Under the pieces are notes generated by a model, which searched no databases, was not told the origin of the DNA, and saw nothing but the letters and a program-made list of their open reading frames with translations. A program made the translations under genes and the position numbers. A DNA stretch of 64,000 nt from assembly GCF_015711015.1 (NCBI RefSeq), contig NZ_CP064653.1, forward strand, positions 3,224,001 through 3,288,000, in the 5' to 3' direction. This document shows positions 37,354 through 46,677 of this stretch, piece after piece; position 1 is the first letter of the stretch, and each line of letters begins with the position of its first letter. This DNA comes from Methylomonas sp. LL1. Its GTDB lineage: Bacteria; Pseudomonadota; Gammaproteobacteria; Methylococcales; Methylomonadaceae.

Positions 37354-38685
37354 CTAAACCAATCCGGCCAATAATTTTTCCATCTCCGAGTTCAGTAGTT
37401 TACCCGCCTGATTGCGGGGAATGGCGTCCACATATAGAATTTTTCTGGGTAGAAAAACCTGATCCAGATAAGGCTGAAGCGCTAAGCGTATCGTCTGTTT
37501 ATCGAGCCGGCTGACCACTACGGCCGCCAGCCGGCCTTCTCCGGGCCCATCCCCCTGAATAAAGCAAAAACCGTCTTCCACCCCGTCTATATCCTTCAGC
37601 CTACGGTTCAATTCGGCCAGGGACGCGCGCTTGCCGCCGATCTTGACCATGTCCCGCCGCCGGCCCAGCACCTCAAAGCCGCCGTCCGCATTGATTCTCA
37701 TCCTGTCTTGCAGAAGCGCCGGAACCGGCAAATGCGGCGATTCCAGGTAGGTATGGCCGCTATGGTCCAGGACCAGTCGGCTGCCCGCATAGGGTGTCCA
37801 CGGGTTTTCGGACCGTGTTTGTCGACTGGCAAATGACAGGGTCTCGGTACTGCCGTAGATTTCACGCGGGTATTGCCCTAAAATTGCGCCAGTTTCGGCG
37901 GCCAGCTTCTCCGACAAGGTATCGGTTGCCGAGATCACGCCGGCCAAATTGAGCCACGGGCCGCTGGTTTTTACCAAGGAACGCAAGTGCGTGGGCGTGG
38001 TCAGCAGCATGGTAGGCCAAGCGGCGGTTTCTACCGTATGGCGCGCGTCTTCCGGGAAGAAGGGCTTGGTATCATGCAAGATCAGGTTGGAAAACAATGG
38101 CCAAAATACCGAGGTTTCCAGGCCGTACATATGCTGAGGCGGCGTGGTGGAAAGCATCAACAACGTTTGCCGCTCAAGCCCTAGACTGCGCACGGCCATC
38201 TCGGCCGAAACCCTGAAAGTTTCGAGACTATGGACGCAAGGCTTGGGCTTGCCGGTGCTACCCGAAGTGAAGGCAATCAACCGACCTCGAGGCCAATCGA
38301 TGGCGGCCTCCTCGGCTATATCCTCGGACCTCGGTTGTTTTGGCCCGAACCATGCCAGATCCGGCAAACCGGGATCTTGTTCGCTGACGAGATAAGCATC
38401 GGGATAATCGGCTAAGATTTCCCGAACCACCGCCAACTGGTTGGAAGGCGGCAGCAGGCAAACCTGCCCGCGAACAGCCGCCGCCAGCAAGCACAGACAA
38501 AACAGATAACGGTTTTCGCATAAATTGAACAGATAGGGCCGGTCGGGCAAGCACGCAGCCAGCTCCTTTACATCGGCCCAAAAGTTTCCCCGGCTGACTA
38601 CCCTGCCCCGATACACGGCAAACGGCAGGTGCTCGGTCGGCCGCATAACAGGGGGAGTGGTGGGATGTTGCGGAAAACTGAGCAT
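37354..38685 (-). CDS. Acyl-/aryl-AMP ligase of the polyene cluster
   Basis: 443 residues, an ANL-family adenylating enzyme. T-S-G-S-T-G-K-P-K-P at about 141-150 is the P-loop, Y-G-S-T-E lies near residue 275, and R-N-Q-A-G-K-L-L near the C-terminus holds the catalytic lysine. In aryl polyene and xanthomonadin clusters such a ligase loads an aromatic acid onto the ACP. It is short for an ANL enzyme, as in those clusters. It is divergent (69 bp) from the halogenase-like gene and thus probably shares a promoter region. Confidence 0.82.
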   Translation of the reverse strand: MLSFPQHPTTPPVMRPTEHLPFAVYRGRVVSRGNFWADVKELAACLPDRPYLFNLCENRYLFCLCLLAAAVRGQVCLLPPSNQLAVVREILADYPDAYLVSEQDPGLPDLAWFGPKQPRSEDIAEEAAIDWPRGRLIAFTSGSTGKPKPCVHSLETFRVSAEMAVRSLGLERQTLLMLSTTPPQHMYGLETSVFWPLFSNLILHDTKPFFPEDARHTVETAAWPTMLLTTPTHLRSLVKTSGPWLNLAGVISATDTLSEKLAAETGAILGQYPREIYGSTETLSFASRQTRSENPWTPYAGSRLVLDHSGHTYLESPHLPVPALLQDRMRINADGGFEVLGRRRDMVKIGGKRASLAELNRRLKDIDGVEDGFCFIQGDGPGEGRLAAVVVSRLDKQTIRLALQPYLDQVFLPRKILYVDAIPRNQAGKLLNSEMEKLLAGLV

Positions 38686-38754
38686 GAATCGAACCCTGAA
38701 AGAGACCTTGAGCTAAAATTAGGTTGGACATCATTTTAACCGGACCCGAGGACC

Positions 38755-39990
38755 ATGGACACAATGGATGCGGATGTATTGATTATTGGTGCTGGCCCGG
38801 CCGGCAGCGTCGCCGCGCGGATGCTGAAACTGCTTGGGCGGCGAGTCGTGGTACTGGAGAAGGAACGCTTCCCGCGTTTTTCGATCGGAGAAAGCCTGCT
38901 GCCGCAATGCATGGAATTTCTGGAACAGGCCGAAATGCTGGAGCCGGTGACGGCGGAAGGCTTCCAGTTCAAAAACGGCGCGGCATTTTCGCATGCCGGC
39001 AAACTGACGGAATTTGATTTCACCGAAAAATTCACGCCCGGCTGGGGCACCACTTATCAAGTTCCTCGCGGCCGTTTCGATCAGATTCTGGCCAATAGCG
39101 CCGAACAAGCAGGAGTGCCGATTCACTATCAACACAGCATCGTGGCGGCCGACTTCGATACGCCGGGCCGGGCCCGCTTGACCAGTGTCGACAAAAACGG
39201 CGGGCAGCGCGACTGGACCGCGTCGATGGTACTGGATGCCAGCGGATTCGGCCGAGTATTGCCGCGCTTGCTCGATCTGGAGACACCGTCTTCTCTGGCG
39301 CCGCGCCGCGCATTGTTCACTCACATCGAGGACAAGATAGCCGTCGACAATTATGATCGTAACAAGATACTGATCGCCATTCATCCCAAGTTCCATGAAG
39401 TCTGGTATTGGCTGATTCCGTTCAGCAACGGCAGAAGTTCGCTGGGCGTGGTGATGCCGCAAGGTTTTACGGATGACCGAACCGGCGATCCCTTGCAAAT
39501 ATTGCGCGAAATTGTGATGGAGGAGCCTCGCTTGGCGGAACTGTTAAGCAACAGTAACTTCGATACTCCAACCAATCAAATCGGCGGCTATTCGGCCAAT
39601 GTCAAACAGCTGCAAGGCCAAGGCTTTGTGTTGCTAGGCAATGCCGGCGAATTCCTGGACCCGGTGTTTTCGTCCGGCGTGAGCATTGCCTTGAAATCGG
39701 CGTCCCTGGCCGTACCGCTGGTCGACAGGCAATTGCAAGGCCAGGAAGTGGACTGGCAAGTTGAGTATGAACAAACCTTGCGGCAAGGTATCGAGGTATT
39801 TCGAGCTTATGTCGACGCCTGGTATGCCGGAAGTTTCCAGCGCATCATCTTCGAACAGCGTCAATTGGCCAATATCAAGGCCATGATCAGTGCCATCCTG
39901 GCCGGCTATGCCTGGGACCGGACCAATCCGCTCACACAACGTTGCGCGCAAAAAATCGAGGCTATCGCCGACCTATGTCCGCCGTTGTGA
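38755..39990 (+). CDS. Flavin-dependent halogenase-like oxidoreductase 1
   Basis: 411 residues. G-A-G-P-A-G at 12-17 and G-E-S-L-L-P at 45-50 bind FAD. F-Q-F-K-N-G with K73 fits the F-x-x-K-x-G catalytic lysine motif of flavin halogenases and W217-Y-W-L-I-P222 is an exact W-x-W-x-I-P motif, which in these enzymes blocks monooxygenase chemistry. Halogenases are known from xanthomonadin and flexirubin clusters, so a brominated or chlorinated polyene is possible. A geranylgeranyl-reductase-like role is the main alternative. It is the first gene of the forward operon. Confidence 0.78.
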   Translation: MDTMDADVLIIGAGPAGSVAARMLKLLGRRVVVLEKERFPRFSIGESLLPQCMEFLEQAEMLEPVTAEGFQFKNGAAFSHAGKLTEFDFTEKFTPGWGTTYQVPRGRFDQILANSAEQAGVPIHYQHSIVAADFDTPGRARLTSVDKNGGQRDWTASMVLDASGFGRVLPRLLDLETPSSLAPRRALFTHIEDKIAVDNYDRNKILIAIHPKFHEVWYWLIPFSNGRSSLGVVMPQGFTDDRTGDPLQILREIVMEEPRLAELLSNSNFDTPTNQIGGYSANVKQLQGQGFVLLGNAGEFLDPVFSSGVSIALKSASLAVPLVDRQLQGQEVDWQVEYEQTLRQGIEVFRAYVDAWYAGSFQRIIFEQRQLANIKAMISAILAGYAWDRTNPLTQRCAQKIEAIADLCPPL

Positions 39991-40015
39991 AGCGGATTTC
40001 CCACGGAGATCAGGC

Positions 40016-41185
40016 TTGTATTTACAAGACTTAGGCATAATCTGCGCCCTGGGTGCCAACAAAGCCGATGTGTTGACGGCATGGCTGGCGGGCCGGCGCA
40101 TTCAACCGGCACCGGCTGGCTGGCTGGCTTCAGATATTCCCGCATTCGGCGTACAAACCGAGTTGCCTTCTATCCCGCAAAATCTGCATCAGTATGCCTG
40201 CCGCAACAACCGCATGCTGTTGGCGGCTCTGAAACAGATCGAGCGGTCGATAGCCGCGGCCATCGCGGCTTACGGTTCCGAGCGCATGGGCTTGGTAATC
40301 GGCACCAGCACCTCGGGCATCGCCGAGGGCGAACATGCCGTTAATGTATTGTGTAAAACCGGGCAAATGCCGTCCGGCTACCATTACAAGCAACAGGAGC
40401 TGGGAGGGGCCGTGGAATTTCTGGTTCGCTATCTGGGCATTAAAGGCCCGGCCTACACGGTTTCGACCACCTGTTCTTCCAGCGCCAATGCCTTGGCCTC
40501 GGCTCGCCGCTTAATACGCTTGGGCTTATGCGATGCGGTGTTGGTGGGCGGCGCGGACAGCCTATGCAGAACCACGCTAGAAGGCTTTGCCGCGTTGGGC
40601 GCGCTGAGCAAGACCGACTGCAATCCATTCAGCAAAAACCGCAACGGCACTGTGCTCGGCGAGGGCGCGGCGCTGTTTTTGATGACTCGGGAACCGGCGA
40701 ATTTAGCCCTGTTGGGAGTCGGGACCAGTTCGGATGCCTATCATATTTCCGCGCCACGCCCGGATGGCAGTTGCGCCCGCGCGGCAATGCTGGCCGCGCT
40801 AAAGGACGCCGACCTGGCTGCTGGACAAGTGGATTACATCAATCTACACGGCACGGCCACTTGGCAAAACGACGCGATGGAAAGCCTGGCCGTCGGCCAA
40901 TTATTCGGAAACATCACCGCTTGCGGCTCGAGCAAACCGGCTACCGGCCATTGCCTGGGCGCGGCCGGCGCGATCGAAGCGGCCTTGTGTTGTCTGATTC
41001 TGTCCGACTTGAACCCAAACCGGTGCTTGCCTCCGCACCTTTGGGATGGCGAAGCCGATCCCGAAATGCCGGAGCTTGGACTGGTATCGCTGGAAAAAAC
41101 CCGGCCAAATTCGCTACAATATTGCCTTAGCAACTCATTTTCTTTCGGCGGCAACAATGTGTCTTTGCTCATCGGGCACTCATGA
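40016..41185 (+). CDS. 3-oxoacyl-ACP synthase (polyene KS A)
   Basis: 390 residues from a TTG at 40016, preceded by a GGAG ribosome-binding site; the longer open frame overlaps the upstream gene and reads unlike a ketosynthase. The active site is C153 in S-T-T-C-S-S-S-A, with H in N-L-H-G-T-A-T and in A-T-G-H-C-L-G. It elongates ACP-bound chains. In aryl polyene clusters one such KS pairs with a chain-length-factor-like protein, which is also present here (43604-44380). Confidence 0.85.
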   Translation: MYLQDLGIICALGANKADVLTAWLAGRRIQPAPAGWLASDIPAFGVQTELPSIPQNLHQYACRNNRMLLAALKQIERSIAAAIAAYGSERMGLVIGTSTSGIAEGEHAVNVLCKTGQMPSGYHYKQQELGGAVEFLVRYLGIKGPAYTVSTTCSSSANALASARRLIRLGLCDAVLVGGADSLCRTTLEGFAALGALSKTDCNPFSKNRNGTVLGEGAALFLMTREPANLALLGVGTSSDAYHISAPRPDGSCARAAMLAALKDADLAAGQVDYINLHGTATWQNDAMESLAVGQLFGNITACGSSKPATGHCLGAAGAIEAALCCLILSDLNPNRCLPPHLWDGEADPEMPELGLVSLEKTRPNSLQYCLSNSFSFGGNNVSLLIGHS

Positions 41186-41648
41186 CAACCCGGCAGCGTT
41201 CCCTTACCCCATCGAAACCCTGTTGCCTCAATCCCGGTCAATGGTACTGCTGGATAGAATGCTTGAGGTGGGAGATGACCATATCGTGGTGGAACTTACC
41301 GTGCGCGAGGATGGCTTGTTTTCCCGTTCCGACCATACCGTGCCCGCCTGGGTGGGCCTGGAATACATGGCGCAAGCCATTGCCGCGTTTTCCGGCTACC
41401 ACAGAAAATGCCTGGGCCAGGAGATAGAATTGGGCTTTTTATTAGGCACCCGTCACTACCAATGCTCGGTCGACCATTTCGACTGCGGTGTTCACTTGAA
41501 GGTGAGGGCCGAAAAAATCATTGAGGCAGCCAACGATATGTCGGTGTTCGCCTGCGACATCAAGGGTGATAGTATCCACGCCACATCGACGCTAAACGTG
41601 TTATTACCCAAGGACTCAAAAGAATTTCTCGCCGGAAAAGGAATATGA
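41157..41648 (+). CDS. Hotdog-fold 3-hydroxyacyl-ACP dehydratase (ApeP-like)
   Basis: 163 residues from the ATG at 41157, overlapping the KS by 29 bp. L-L-P-Q-S-R-S-M-V-L-L-D-R-M-L and G-L-E-Y-M-A-Q-A-I-A-A-F are the typical hotdog dehydratase segments found in aryl polyene clusters. It should remove water to build the conjugated double bonds. A shorter start is possible. Confidence 0.78.
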   Translation: MCLCSSGTHDNPAAFPYPIETLLPQSRSMVLLDRMLEVGDDHIVVELTVREDGLFSRSDHTVPAWVGLEYMAQAIAAFSGYHRKCLGQEIELGFLLGTRHYQCSVDHFDCGVHLKVRAEKIIEAANDMSVFACDIKGDSIHATSTLNVLLPKDSKEFLAGKGI

Positions 41649-42373
41649 AGCAAAAAACCATCCTGGTCACCGGCTCCAGCCGGGGCATAGGCCGCGCCAT
41701 CGCCTTGCGTCTGGCCCGTGAAGGATACAACATCGTGGTGCATTGCCGCGGCCGCATGGACGAAGCCTTGCAAGTACAAGGCACCATCATCGGGATGGGC
41801 CGGCAAAGCCGCGTACTCAAATTCGACCTGTCCGACCGCAACGCGGCCCAAGCGATACTCGAAACCGACATCCAGGCGCATGGCGCCTATTACGGCGTGG
41901 TATGCAATGCCGGACTGACCCGCGACAACGCCTTTCCGGCCATGAGCGGCGAGGATTGGGATCTGGTGCTGCATTCCAATCTGGACGGCTTTTACAACGT
42001 GCTGTATCCCTTGATCATGCCGATGATACAGCGCCGAAAACCGGGCCGCATCGTCACCTTGTCCTCGACCTCCGGATTAATCGGCAATCGGGGCCAAGTC
42101 AACTACAGCGCGGCCAAGGCCGGCATCATCGGCGCCAGCAAGGCGCTGGCGGTGGAACTGGCCAAACGCAACATCACGGTTAATTGCGTGGCTCCCGGAC
42201 TGATAGAAACCGACATGCTGGACGGCCTGCCGTTGGACGAAATCATCCCGGCCATCCCGGCCAGGCGCATGGGTACTCCCGACGAGGTGGCCGCGCTAGT
42301 GGCGTTCCTGATGTCCGACGATGCCGCCTACATCACCCGCCAAGTCATTTCGGTGAATGGGGGCTTATGTTGA
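41645..42373 (+). CDS. 3-oxoacyl-ACP reductase (FabG family)
   Basis: 242 residues, a short-chain dehydrogenase. G-S-S-R-G-I-G at 10-16 binds NADPH, and the catalytic Y154-x3-K158 is intact. It reduces the beta-keto group after each condensation. It overlaps both neighbours (ATGA at the start, ATGTTGA at the end). Confidence 0.9.
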   Translation: MKQKTILVTGSSRGIGRAIALRLAREGYNIVVHCRGRMDEALQVQGTIIGMGRQSRVLKFDLSDRNAAQAILETDIQAHGAYYGVVCNAGLTRDNAFPAMSGEDWDLVLHSNLDGFYNVLYPLIMPMIQRRKPGRIVTLSSTSGLIGNRGQVNYSAAKAGIIGASKALAVELAKRNITVNCVAPGLIETDMLDGLPLDEIIPAIPARRMGTPDEVAALVAFLMSDDAAYITRQVISVNGGLC

Positions 42374-43602
42374 GCCGGCGGGTAGTGGTTACCGGCATGG
42401 CCGGTTTTTCGCCGATCGGTAACGATTGGGAGCGGATACACGCCTCTTTGCTGGCCAAACGTTCGGGCATACGCTACCTGCCCGACTGGGAAAAATACAA
42501 CGGCCTGCTGACCCGCCTGGGCGCACCGGTGGAAAATTTCGAGCTGCCCGCCCATTACACCCGCAAAAACACCCGCAGCATGGGCCGGGTATCCTTGCTG
42601 GCAACCCGCGCCACCGAACTGGCCTTGATCGATGCCGGCCTGCTGGGCGATCCTATCGTCAGCAGCGGGCGTACCGGCGTGGCCTACGGTTCATCGGTCG
42701 GTTCGACCCCAGCCATTGCCGATTTCGGCAAAATGCTGATCAATCAGGACATCGGCAACCTCAACGCCACCACCTATCTGAAGATGATGGGGCATACCAG
42801 CACCGCCAATGTGGCCTTGTTTTTCCAGGTACGCGGCCGGGTCATCCCCTCCGTCAGCGCCTGCACTTCGGGCAGCCAGGGCGTGGGTTTTGCCTACGAA
42901 GCGATTAAGTTCGGCTTGCAGGATGTGATGCTGGCCGGCGGCGCGGAAGAGCTATGCCCGACCGAGGCGGCCACCTTCGACGCGCTGTACGCCACCAGCA
43001 CGCGTAACGACACGCCCGAACTCACGCCGCGCCCATTCGACCGCGACCGCGACGGCTTGGTGATAGGCGAAGGCGGCTGCACCCTGGTACTGGAGGAACT
43101 GCAACATGCCTTGCAACGCGGCGCGAACATTTATGCCGAAGTTGCCGGTTTCGCCACCAATGCCGACGGCACCCACGTGACTCAGCCCAACGCGGAAACC
43201 ATGCAGATAGTCATGCGTCTGGCTTTGGAGGATGCTGCAATATCGCCGGCCGACATCGCCTATATCAGTGCCCACGGCACCGCCACCGAACAGGGCGACA
43301 TCGCCGAAAGCCACGCCACCTGGGCCGTATTCGGTTCAGGCACGCCTATCAGCAGCTTGAAAAGCTATACCGGCCACACACTGGGCGCTTGCGGCGCCTT
43401 GGAAGCCATGGTCAGCATTCGGATGATGCGGGAAAACTGGTTTCACCCCACTCTCAATCTCGACCATCCCGATCCGCGCTGCGCCGAATTGGACTACATC
43501 ACCGGCGACGGCCGCCGGATCGAGTCCGAATATGTGATGAGCAATAATTTTGCCTTCGGAGGCGTCAACACCTCACTGGTTTTTCGGCGCTGGAAAACCT
43601 GA
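42367..43602 (+). CDS. 3-oxoacyl-ACP synthase (polyene KS B)
   Basis: 411 residues from the ATG at 42367; upstream in-frame sequence is the shadow of the reductase gene. C166 in V-S-A-C-T-S-G-S, H in S-A-H-G-T-A-T and H in Y-T-G-H-T-L-G form the complete Cys-His-His site. It resembles the FabF-like second KS (ApeR type) of aryl polyene clusters. Confidence 0.87.
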   Translation: MLSRRVVVTGMAGFSPIGNDWERIHASLLAKRSGIRYLPDWEKYNGLLTRLGAPVENFELPAHYTRKNTRSMGRVSLLATRATELALIDAGLLGDPIVSSGRTGVAYGSSVGSTPAIADFGKMLINQDIGNLNATTYLKMMGHTSTANVALFFQVRGRVIPSVSACTSGSQGVGFAYEAIKFGLQDVMLAGGAEELCPTEAATFDALYATSTRNDTPELTPRPFDRDRDGLVIGEGGCTLVLEELQHALQRGANIYAEVAGFATNADGTHVTQPNAETMQIVMRLALEDAAISPADIAYISAHGTATEQGDIAESHATWAVFGSGTPISSLKSYTGHTLGACGALEAMVSIRMMRENWFHPTLNLDHPDPRCAELDYITGDGRRIESEYVMSNNFAFGGVNTSLVFRRWKT

Positions 43603-43603
43603 T

Positions 43604-44380
43604 ATGGCGGATGCCATGCAATCTTTGCCTGCGCCGGCCCCGGAATCGGCCGCCCCGGAAAGCCAATTGCGTTTCAGCCTGAATTACTGGTGTTTATGGC
43701 AATCGGAACCCCATGCCGCCGAGCATTGCTGGCCCGGCGGCGAAGTCTTGCCAAGCCATCGGGGTTGCGCCGACGTCGGATTTTTACCGATGATGCAAAG
43801 GCGCAGACTGTCGCCCCTGGCCCGAGCCGCCTGCGCGGTAGCCTGGCGCTGTCGGCAACAAGATGGCGACATGCCGTCGGTATTTTTTTCCAGCCATGGC
43901 GAAAGCCAATATTATCTGGAAATGCTGACCGGCATTGCCGACGGCGAAAGCCTTTCGCCCAGCCGCTTCAGCCTGTCGGTACACAATGCGGTCGCCGGCC
44001 AATACAGCATCCACGGCGGAAGCTTTCTTCCCTATGTAGCCCTGGCCGGCGGCACGGAAGGCATGTTTGGCGCATTCGTCGAAGCGGCCGGTCTGCTGCT
44101 GGAAACGCCCAAAGTCTTGGTGGTCTGGTACGAACAGCCGTTACCCAAGGCTTATAGCGCCTACCTGCCCTGCTCCGAAACCACCTGGGCCTTGGCCATG
44201 GTTTTGAGCTTGGCCGGCGAACCCAGCCGGCAACTACGGCTAACCCGGAGATCGGGCCTCGATCAGATTGAAACCCAAGCCGATAGCCCAGATTTGGTTC
44301 GGGCCATTCTAAACGGCCGACGCAACGGCTACAGCCAACAGAATGGTTCCATCTGGCACTGGAGTCTGAACGATGCTTGA
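43604..44380 (+). CDS. Ketosynthase-like chain-length factor (ApeC-like)
   Basis: 258 residues, roughly the N-terminal half of a ketosynthase. The active-site region reads L-S-V-H-N-A-V-A-G without the nucleophilic cysteine, so it is not itself a condensing enzyme. In aryl polyene synthesis an incomplete partner of this kind binds a KS and sets chain length. It starts 1 bp after the KS B stop and overlaps the acyltransferase by 8 bp. Confidence 0.8.
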   Translation: MADAMQSLPAPAPESAAPESQLRFSLNYWCLWQSEPHAAEHCWPGGEVLPSHRGCADVGFLPMMQRRRLSPLARAACAVAWRCRQQDGDMPSVFFSSHGESQYYLEMLTGIADGESLSPSRFSLSVHNAVAGQYSIHGGSFLPYVALAGGTEGMFGAFVEAAGLLLETPKVLVVWYEQPLPKAYSAYLPCSETTWALAMVLSLAGEPSRQLRLTRRSGLDQIETQADSPDLVRAILNGRRNGYSQQNGSIWHWSLNDA

Positions 44381-45149
44381 GCGCATCAACTATTTTTGGC
44401 GGCTGGCCGGCACCGGTTTCAGCTTTTTCCTGTTCGGCGCGGTAGGTGTGTTGTTTTGGGGAATGCTGTTCCCGCTATTCGAGCGATTTCTGGGAAAAGG
44501 CAGCCTAAAAACACGACGTTCAAGACTGTTGATGACGCACATATTCCGGCTCTATATGAACTTCATGCGCGCCATCGGCATCCTCGACTACCAAGTACGC
44601 GGCGGCGAGCGGCTAAATAGCGCGGGCAGGCTAGTGATCGCCAACCATCCTTCATTGTTGGACATCGTGTTTCTGATTTCCCAAATACATAACGCCACCT
44701 GCATCGTCAAGCCGGCCCTGGCCGCGAATCCGTTCATGCGCATCCCGATTCGGGCCATGGGCTATATTTACGCCGAGGATCCGGCTGATTTGGTCGAGCG
44801 TTGTGCAACAGAATTGCGCGAAGGCGGCTCATTGATCATATTCCCGGAAGGCACTCGCACCACGCCCGGCAAACCAATCAAATTCCAACGCGGCGCGGCG
44901 GCGATTGCGCTGCAAGCCGAAGCTAAAATTCTACCGATTACGATAAGCTGTTCGCCGACGACGTTGACCAAGCAGGAAAAATGGTATCGTATCCCCGAAA
45001 AGAAGTTTACTTTGAGCCTGGATGTGGGGGAAGATATTGGACCAATTATGATGGACAAAAACGGTAACCGCTCGCTGGCAACCAGGCGCATTACTCGGCA
45101 ATTGGAACAATATTTCATTGAGCGAATGGCCCACAATGAAAAGCCTTAA
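44373..45149 (+). CDS. PlsC-type lysophospholipid acyltransferase
   Basis: 258 residues. A hydrophobic N-terminal anchor (about 8-36) precedes N-H-P-S-L-L-D with the H92-x4-D97 motif and F-P-E-G-T-R at 157-162. Such acyltransferases are standard in aryl polyene clusters and may attach the polyene to a glycerol or sugar anchor. It is followed by 222 bp without a gene. Confidence 0.87.
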   Translation: MLERINYFWRLAGTGFSFFLFGAVGVLFWGMLFPLFERFLGKGSLKTRRSRLLMTHIFRLYMNFMRAIGILDYQVRGGERLNSAGRLVIANHPSLLDIVFLISQIHNATCIVKPALAANPFMRIPIRAMGYIYAEDPADLVERCATELREGGSLIIFPEGTRTTPGKPIKFQRGAAAIALQAEAKILPITISCSPTTLTKQEKWYRIPEKKFTLSLDVGEDIGPIMMDKNGNRSLATRRITRQLEQYFIERMAHNEKP

Positions 45150-45371
45150 GACCCAACCAAAACGATAGAATAGCGATACTTGAACAACTAATCAGAACTT
45201 CCGCCATTTGGCGTGATACTAAACCGATAGCATAACCCTTTCGAAGGGGAACGGCCTGAAACAAAATTCGACACTCACATCGATACCGCCACAACCACGC
45301 TGACCTTATAATGTCGCTCCGGTCAAAAACCAAACTGGTTCCCCGGTACACCAACTAACAATCCAACCCTT

Positions 45372-45620
45372 ATGAAAACCCAAGAAGAAGTATTCGCCAC
45401 CTTACGCCAAATCATGTCGGACATGTTCGAACTGGCACCCGATGACATCGTGTTGAGCGCCAATCTGAGCACGGATCTGGACATCGACAGCATAGACGCC
45501 GTCGATTTGATGGTCAGACTACGCGACATTACCGGCAAACGCATCAATCCGGAAGACTTCAAAAACGCCCGCACCATACAGGACGTGGTCGACACCGTAT
45601 ATAGGATTAACGCGGACTAA
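45372..45620 (+). CDS. Acyl carrier protein
   Basis: 82 residues. The phosphopantetheine serine is S40 in L-D-I-D-S-I-D, a good match to the D-S-(L/I)-D motif. It carries the growing polyene. Many aryl polyene clusters have two ACPs; only one is found here. In the 222-bp gap upstream a TATAAT at 45307-45312 could be a -10 element, but no convincing -35 lies 17 bp before it. Confidence 0.92.
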   Translation: MKTQEEVFATLRQIMSDMFELAPDDIVLSANLSTDLDIDSIDAVDLMVRLRDITGKRINPEDFKNARTIQDVVDTVYRINAD

Positions 45621-45625
45621 GGATC

Positions 45626-46297
45626 ATGCCAAAACCGGCACTGAACCAATGGCTCCCGTTCGTGCAGTTGAATGACGACCGGCACGGCGCCGGACAACCC
45701 GGCGAAGAACGCAATCGGCCGCTCCCCAAGCGTATATCAAGACTTCATCATAAAATCCTGAATAGCATCTTATTGCTGGTAACGGTCGGCTATCCCTTCC
45801 TGGTCTGGTTTTCGCGGGATTATGTTCAACCTCGTTCGCTGGCCTTAATTCTGGCCGGGCTGTTTCTGCTGCGCGGCCTACTGCAAAAGGAACGGCTAAC
45901 CGGCGGCATGTTGCTGATCGCGCCAGCCTGCGTACTATTTCTGCTGACGGTCGCACTGATCAACCAAAACAGTTGGTTACTGACTTATCCGGCATTCGTC
46001 AGCCTGCTGTTTTTCACGGTTTTTTCGTATAGCCTGGCTTATCCGCCGACACTGGTGGAGCGACTGGCGAGACTCGAAGACCCGCAATTACCCGCCAAGG
46101 GTGTAGCCTACACACGCAAGGTCACCCTAGTTTGGTGCGTGTTCTTCCTGACCAATGCCACAGTGTCCCTGGCGACCGTTTGGTACGGCGACCCATGGCT
46201 GTGGAGTTTATATAATGGCTGCGTATCTTATATTCTGACCGGCCTGTTGATGGCCGCGGAAATGGTCGTACGCCGCAAAGTCAAGGCAAGCTATTGA
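45626..46297 (+). CDS. Cluster membrane protein (COG4648-like)
   Basis: 223 residues. A basic N-terminal region (to about 45) precedes about five or six hydrophobic spans. This resembles the small membrane protein that recurs beside the ACP in aryl polyene clusters; its role there is not established. It begins 5 bp after the ACP stop and overlaps the next gene. Confidence 0.75.
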   Translation: MPKPALNQWLPFVQLNDDRHGAGQPGEERNRPLPKRISRLHHKILNSILLLVTVGYPFLVWFSRDYVQPRSLALILAGLFLLRGLLQKERLTGGMLLIAPACVLFLLTVALINQNSWLLTYPAFVSLLFFTVFSYSLAYPPTLVERLARLEDPQLPAKGVAYTRKVTLVWCVFFLTNATVSLATVWYGDPWLWSLYNGCVSYILTGLLMAAEMVVRRKVKASY

Positions 46298-46677
46298 AAC
46301 CCTCTAGCCAACAGGACACAACTATGGTTGTGTTTCCCGAGATACTCGGAACCAATCCCGCTGACAAAGGCATTATCCTGAACTTACGGATACCGGAAAA
46401 CTTGGCCTATTTTGACGGCCATTTCGATCAAATCTCCGTCGTCCCCGGCGTGGCGCAAATCCAGTGGGCGGTGCATTATGCCCGGCTGCATTTGGGATTA
46501 ACCCTGGCGTTTAGCCATATGGAGTCGATCAAATTCAAAGAACTGTTATTACCGGGACAAGTCTTGCAGCTTGAATTACGTTACCTAACGCAGTCTCGAA
46601 AACTGGAGTTTTGTTATCGTTCCGACACCTCGGAATATAGCTCGGGTAGAATCTATTTCCATGATGACCGCATTTAA
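46294..46677 (+). CDS. Hotdog-fold dehydratase (ApeI/FabZ-like)
   Basis: 127 residues if translation starts at the TTG overlapping the upstream TGA; an ATG at 46324 would give 117. Y-F-D-G-H-F-D-Q-I-S-V-V-P-G-V-A-Q-I-Q contains the G-H-F-x-x-x-P-V-x-P-G-like signature of FabA/FabZ dehydratases, with H in G-H-F. It is the second dehydratase of the cluster. It overlaps the glycosyltransferase gene by 17 bp. Confidence 0.78.
   Translation: MKPSSQQDTTMVVFPEILGTNPADKGIILNLRIPENLAYFDGHFDQISVVPGVAQIQWAVHYARLHLGLTLAFSHMESIKFKELLLPGQVLQLELRYLTQSRKLEFCYRSDTSEYSSGRIYFHDDRI

Noticed and set aside
38755..39990. Canonical tryptophan halogenase
   Set aside because: The W-x-W-x-I-P and lysine motifs are there, but length and cluster context point to a polyene-associated enzyme, not a free-tryptophan halogenase.
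45301..45312. Promoter upstream of the ACP gene (TATAAT)
   Set aside because: A perfect -10-like hexamer occurs but no acceptable -35 lies at the right distance, so it is mentioned only in the ACP entry.
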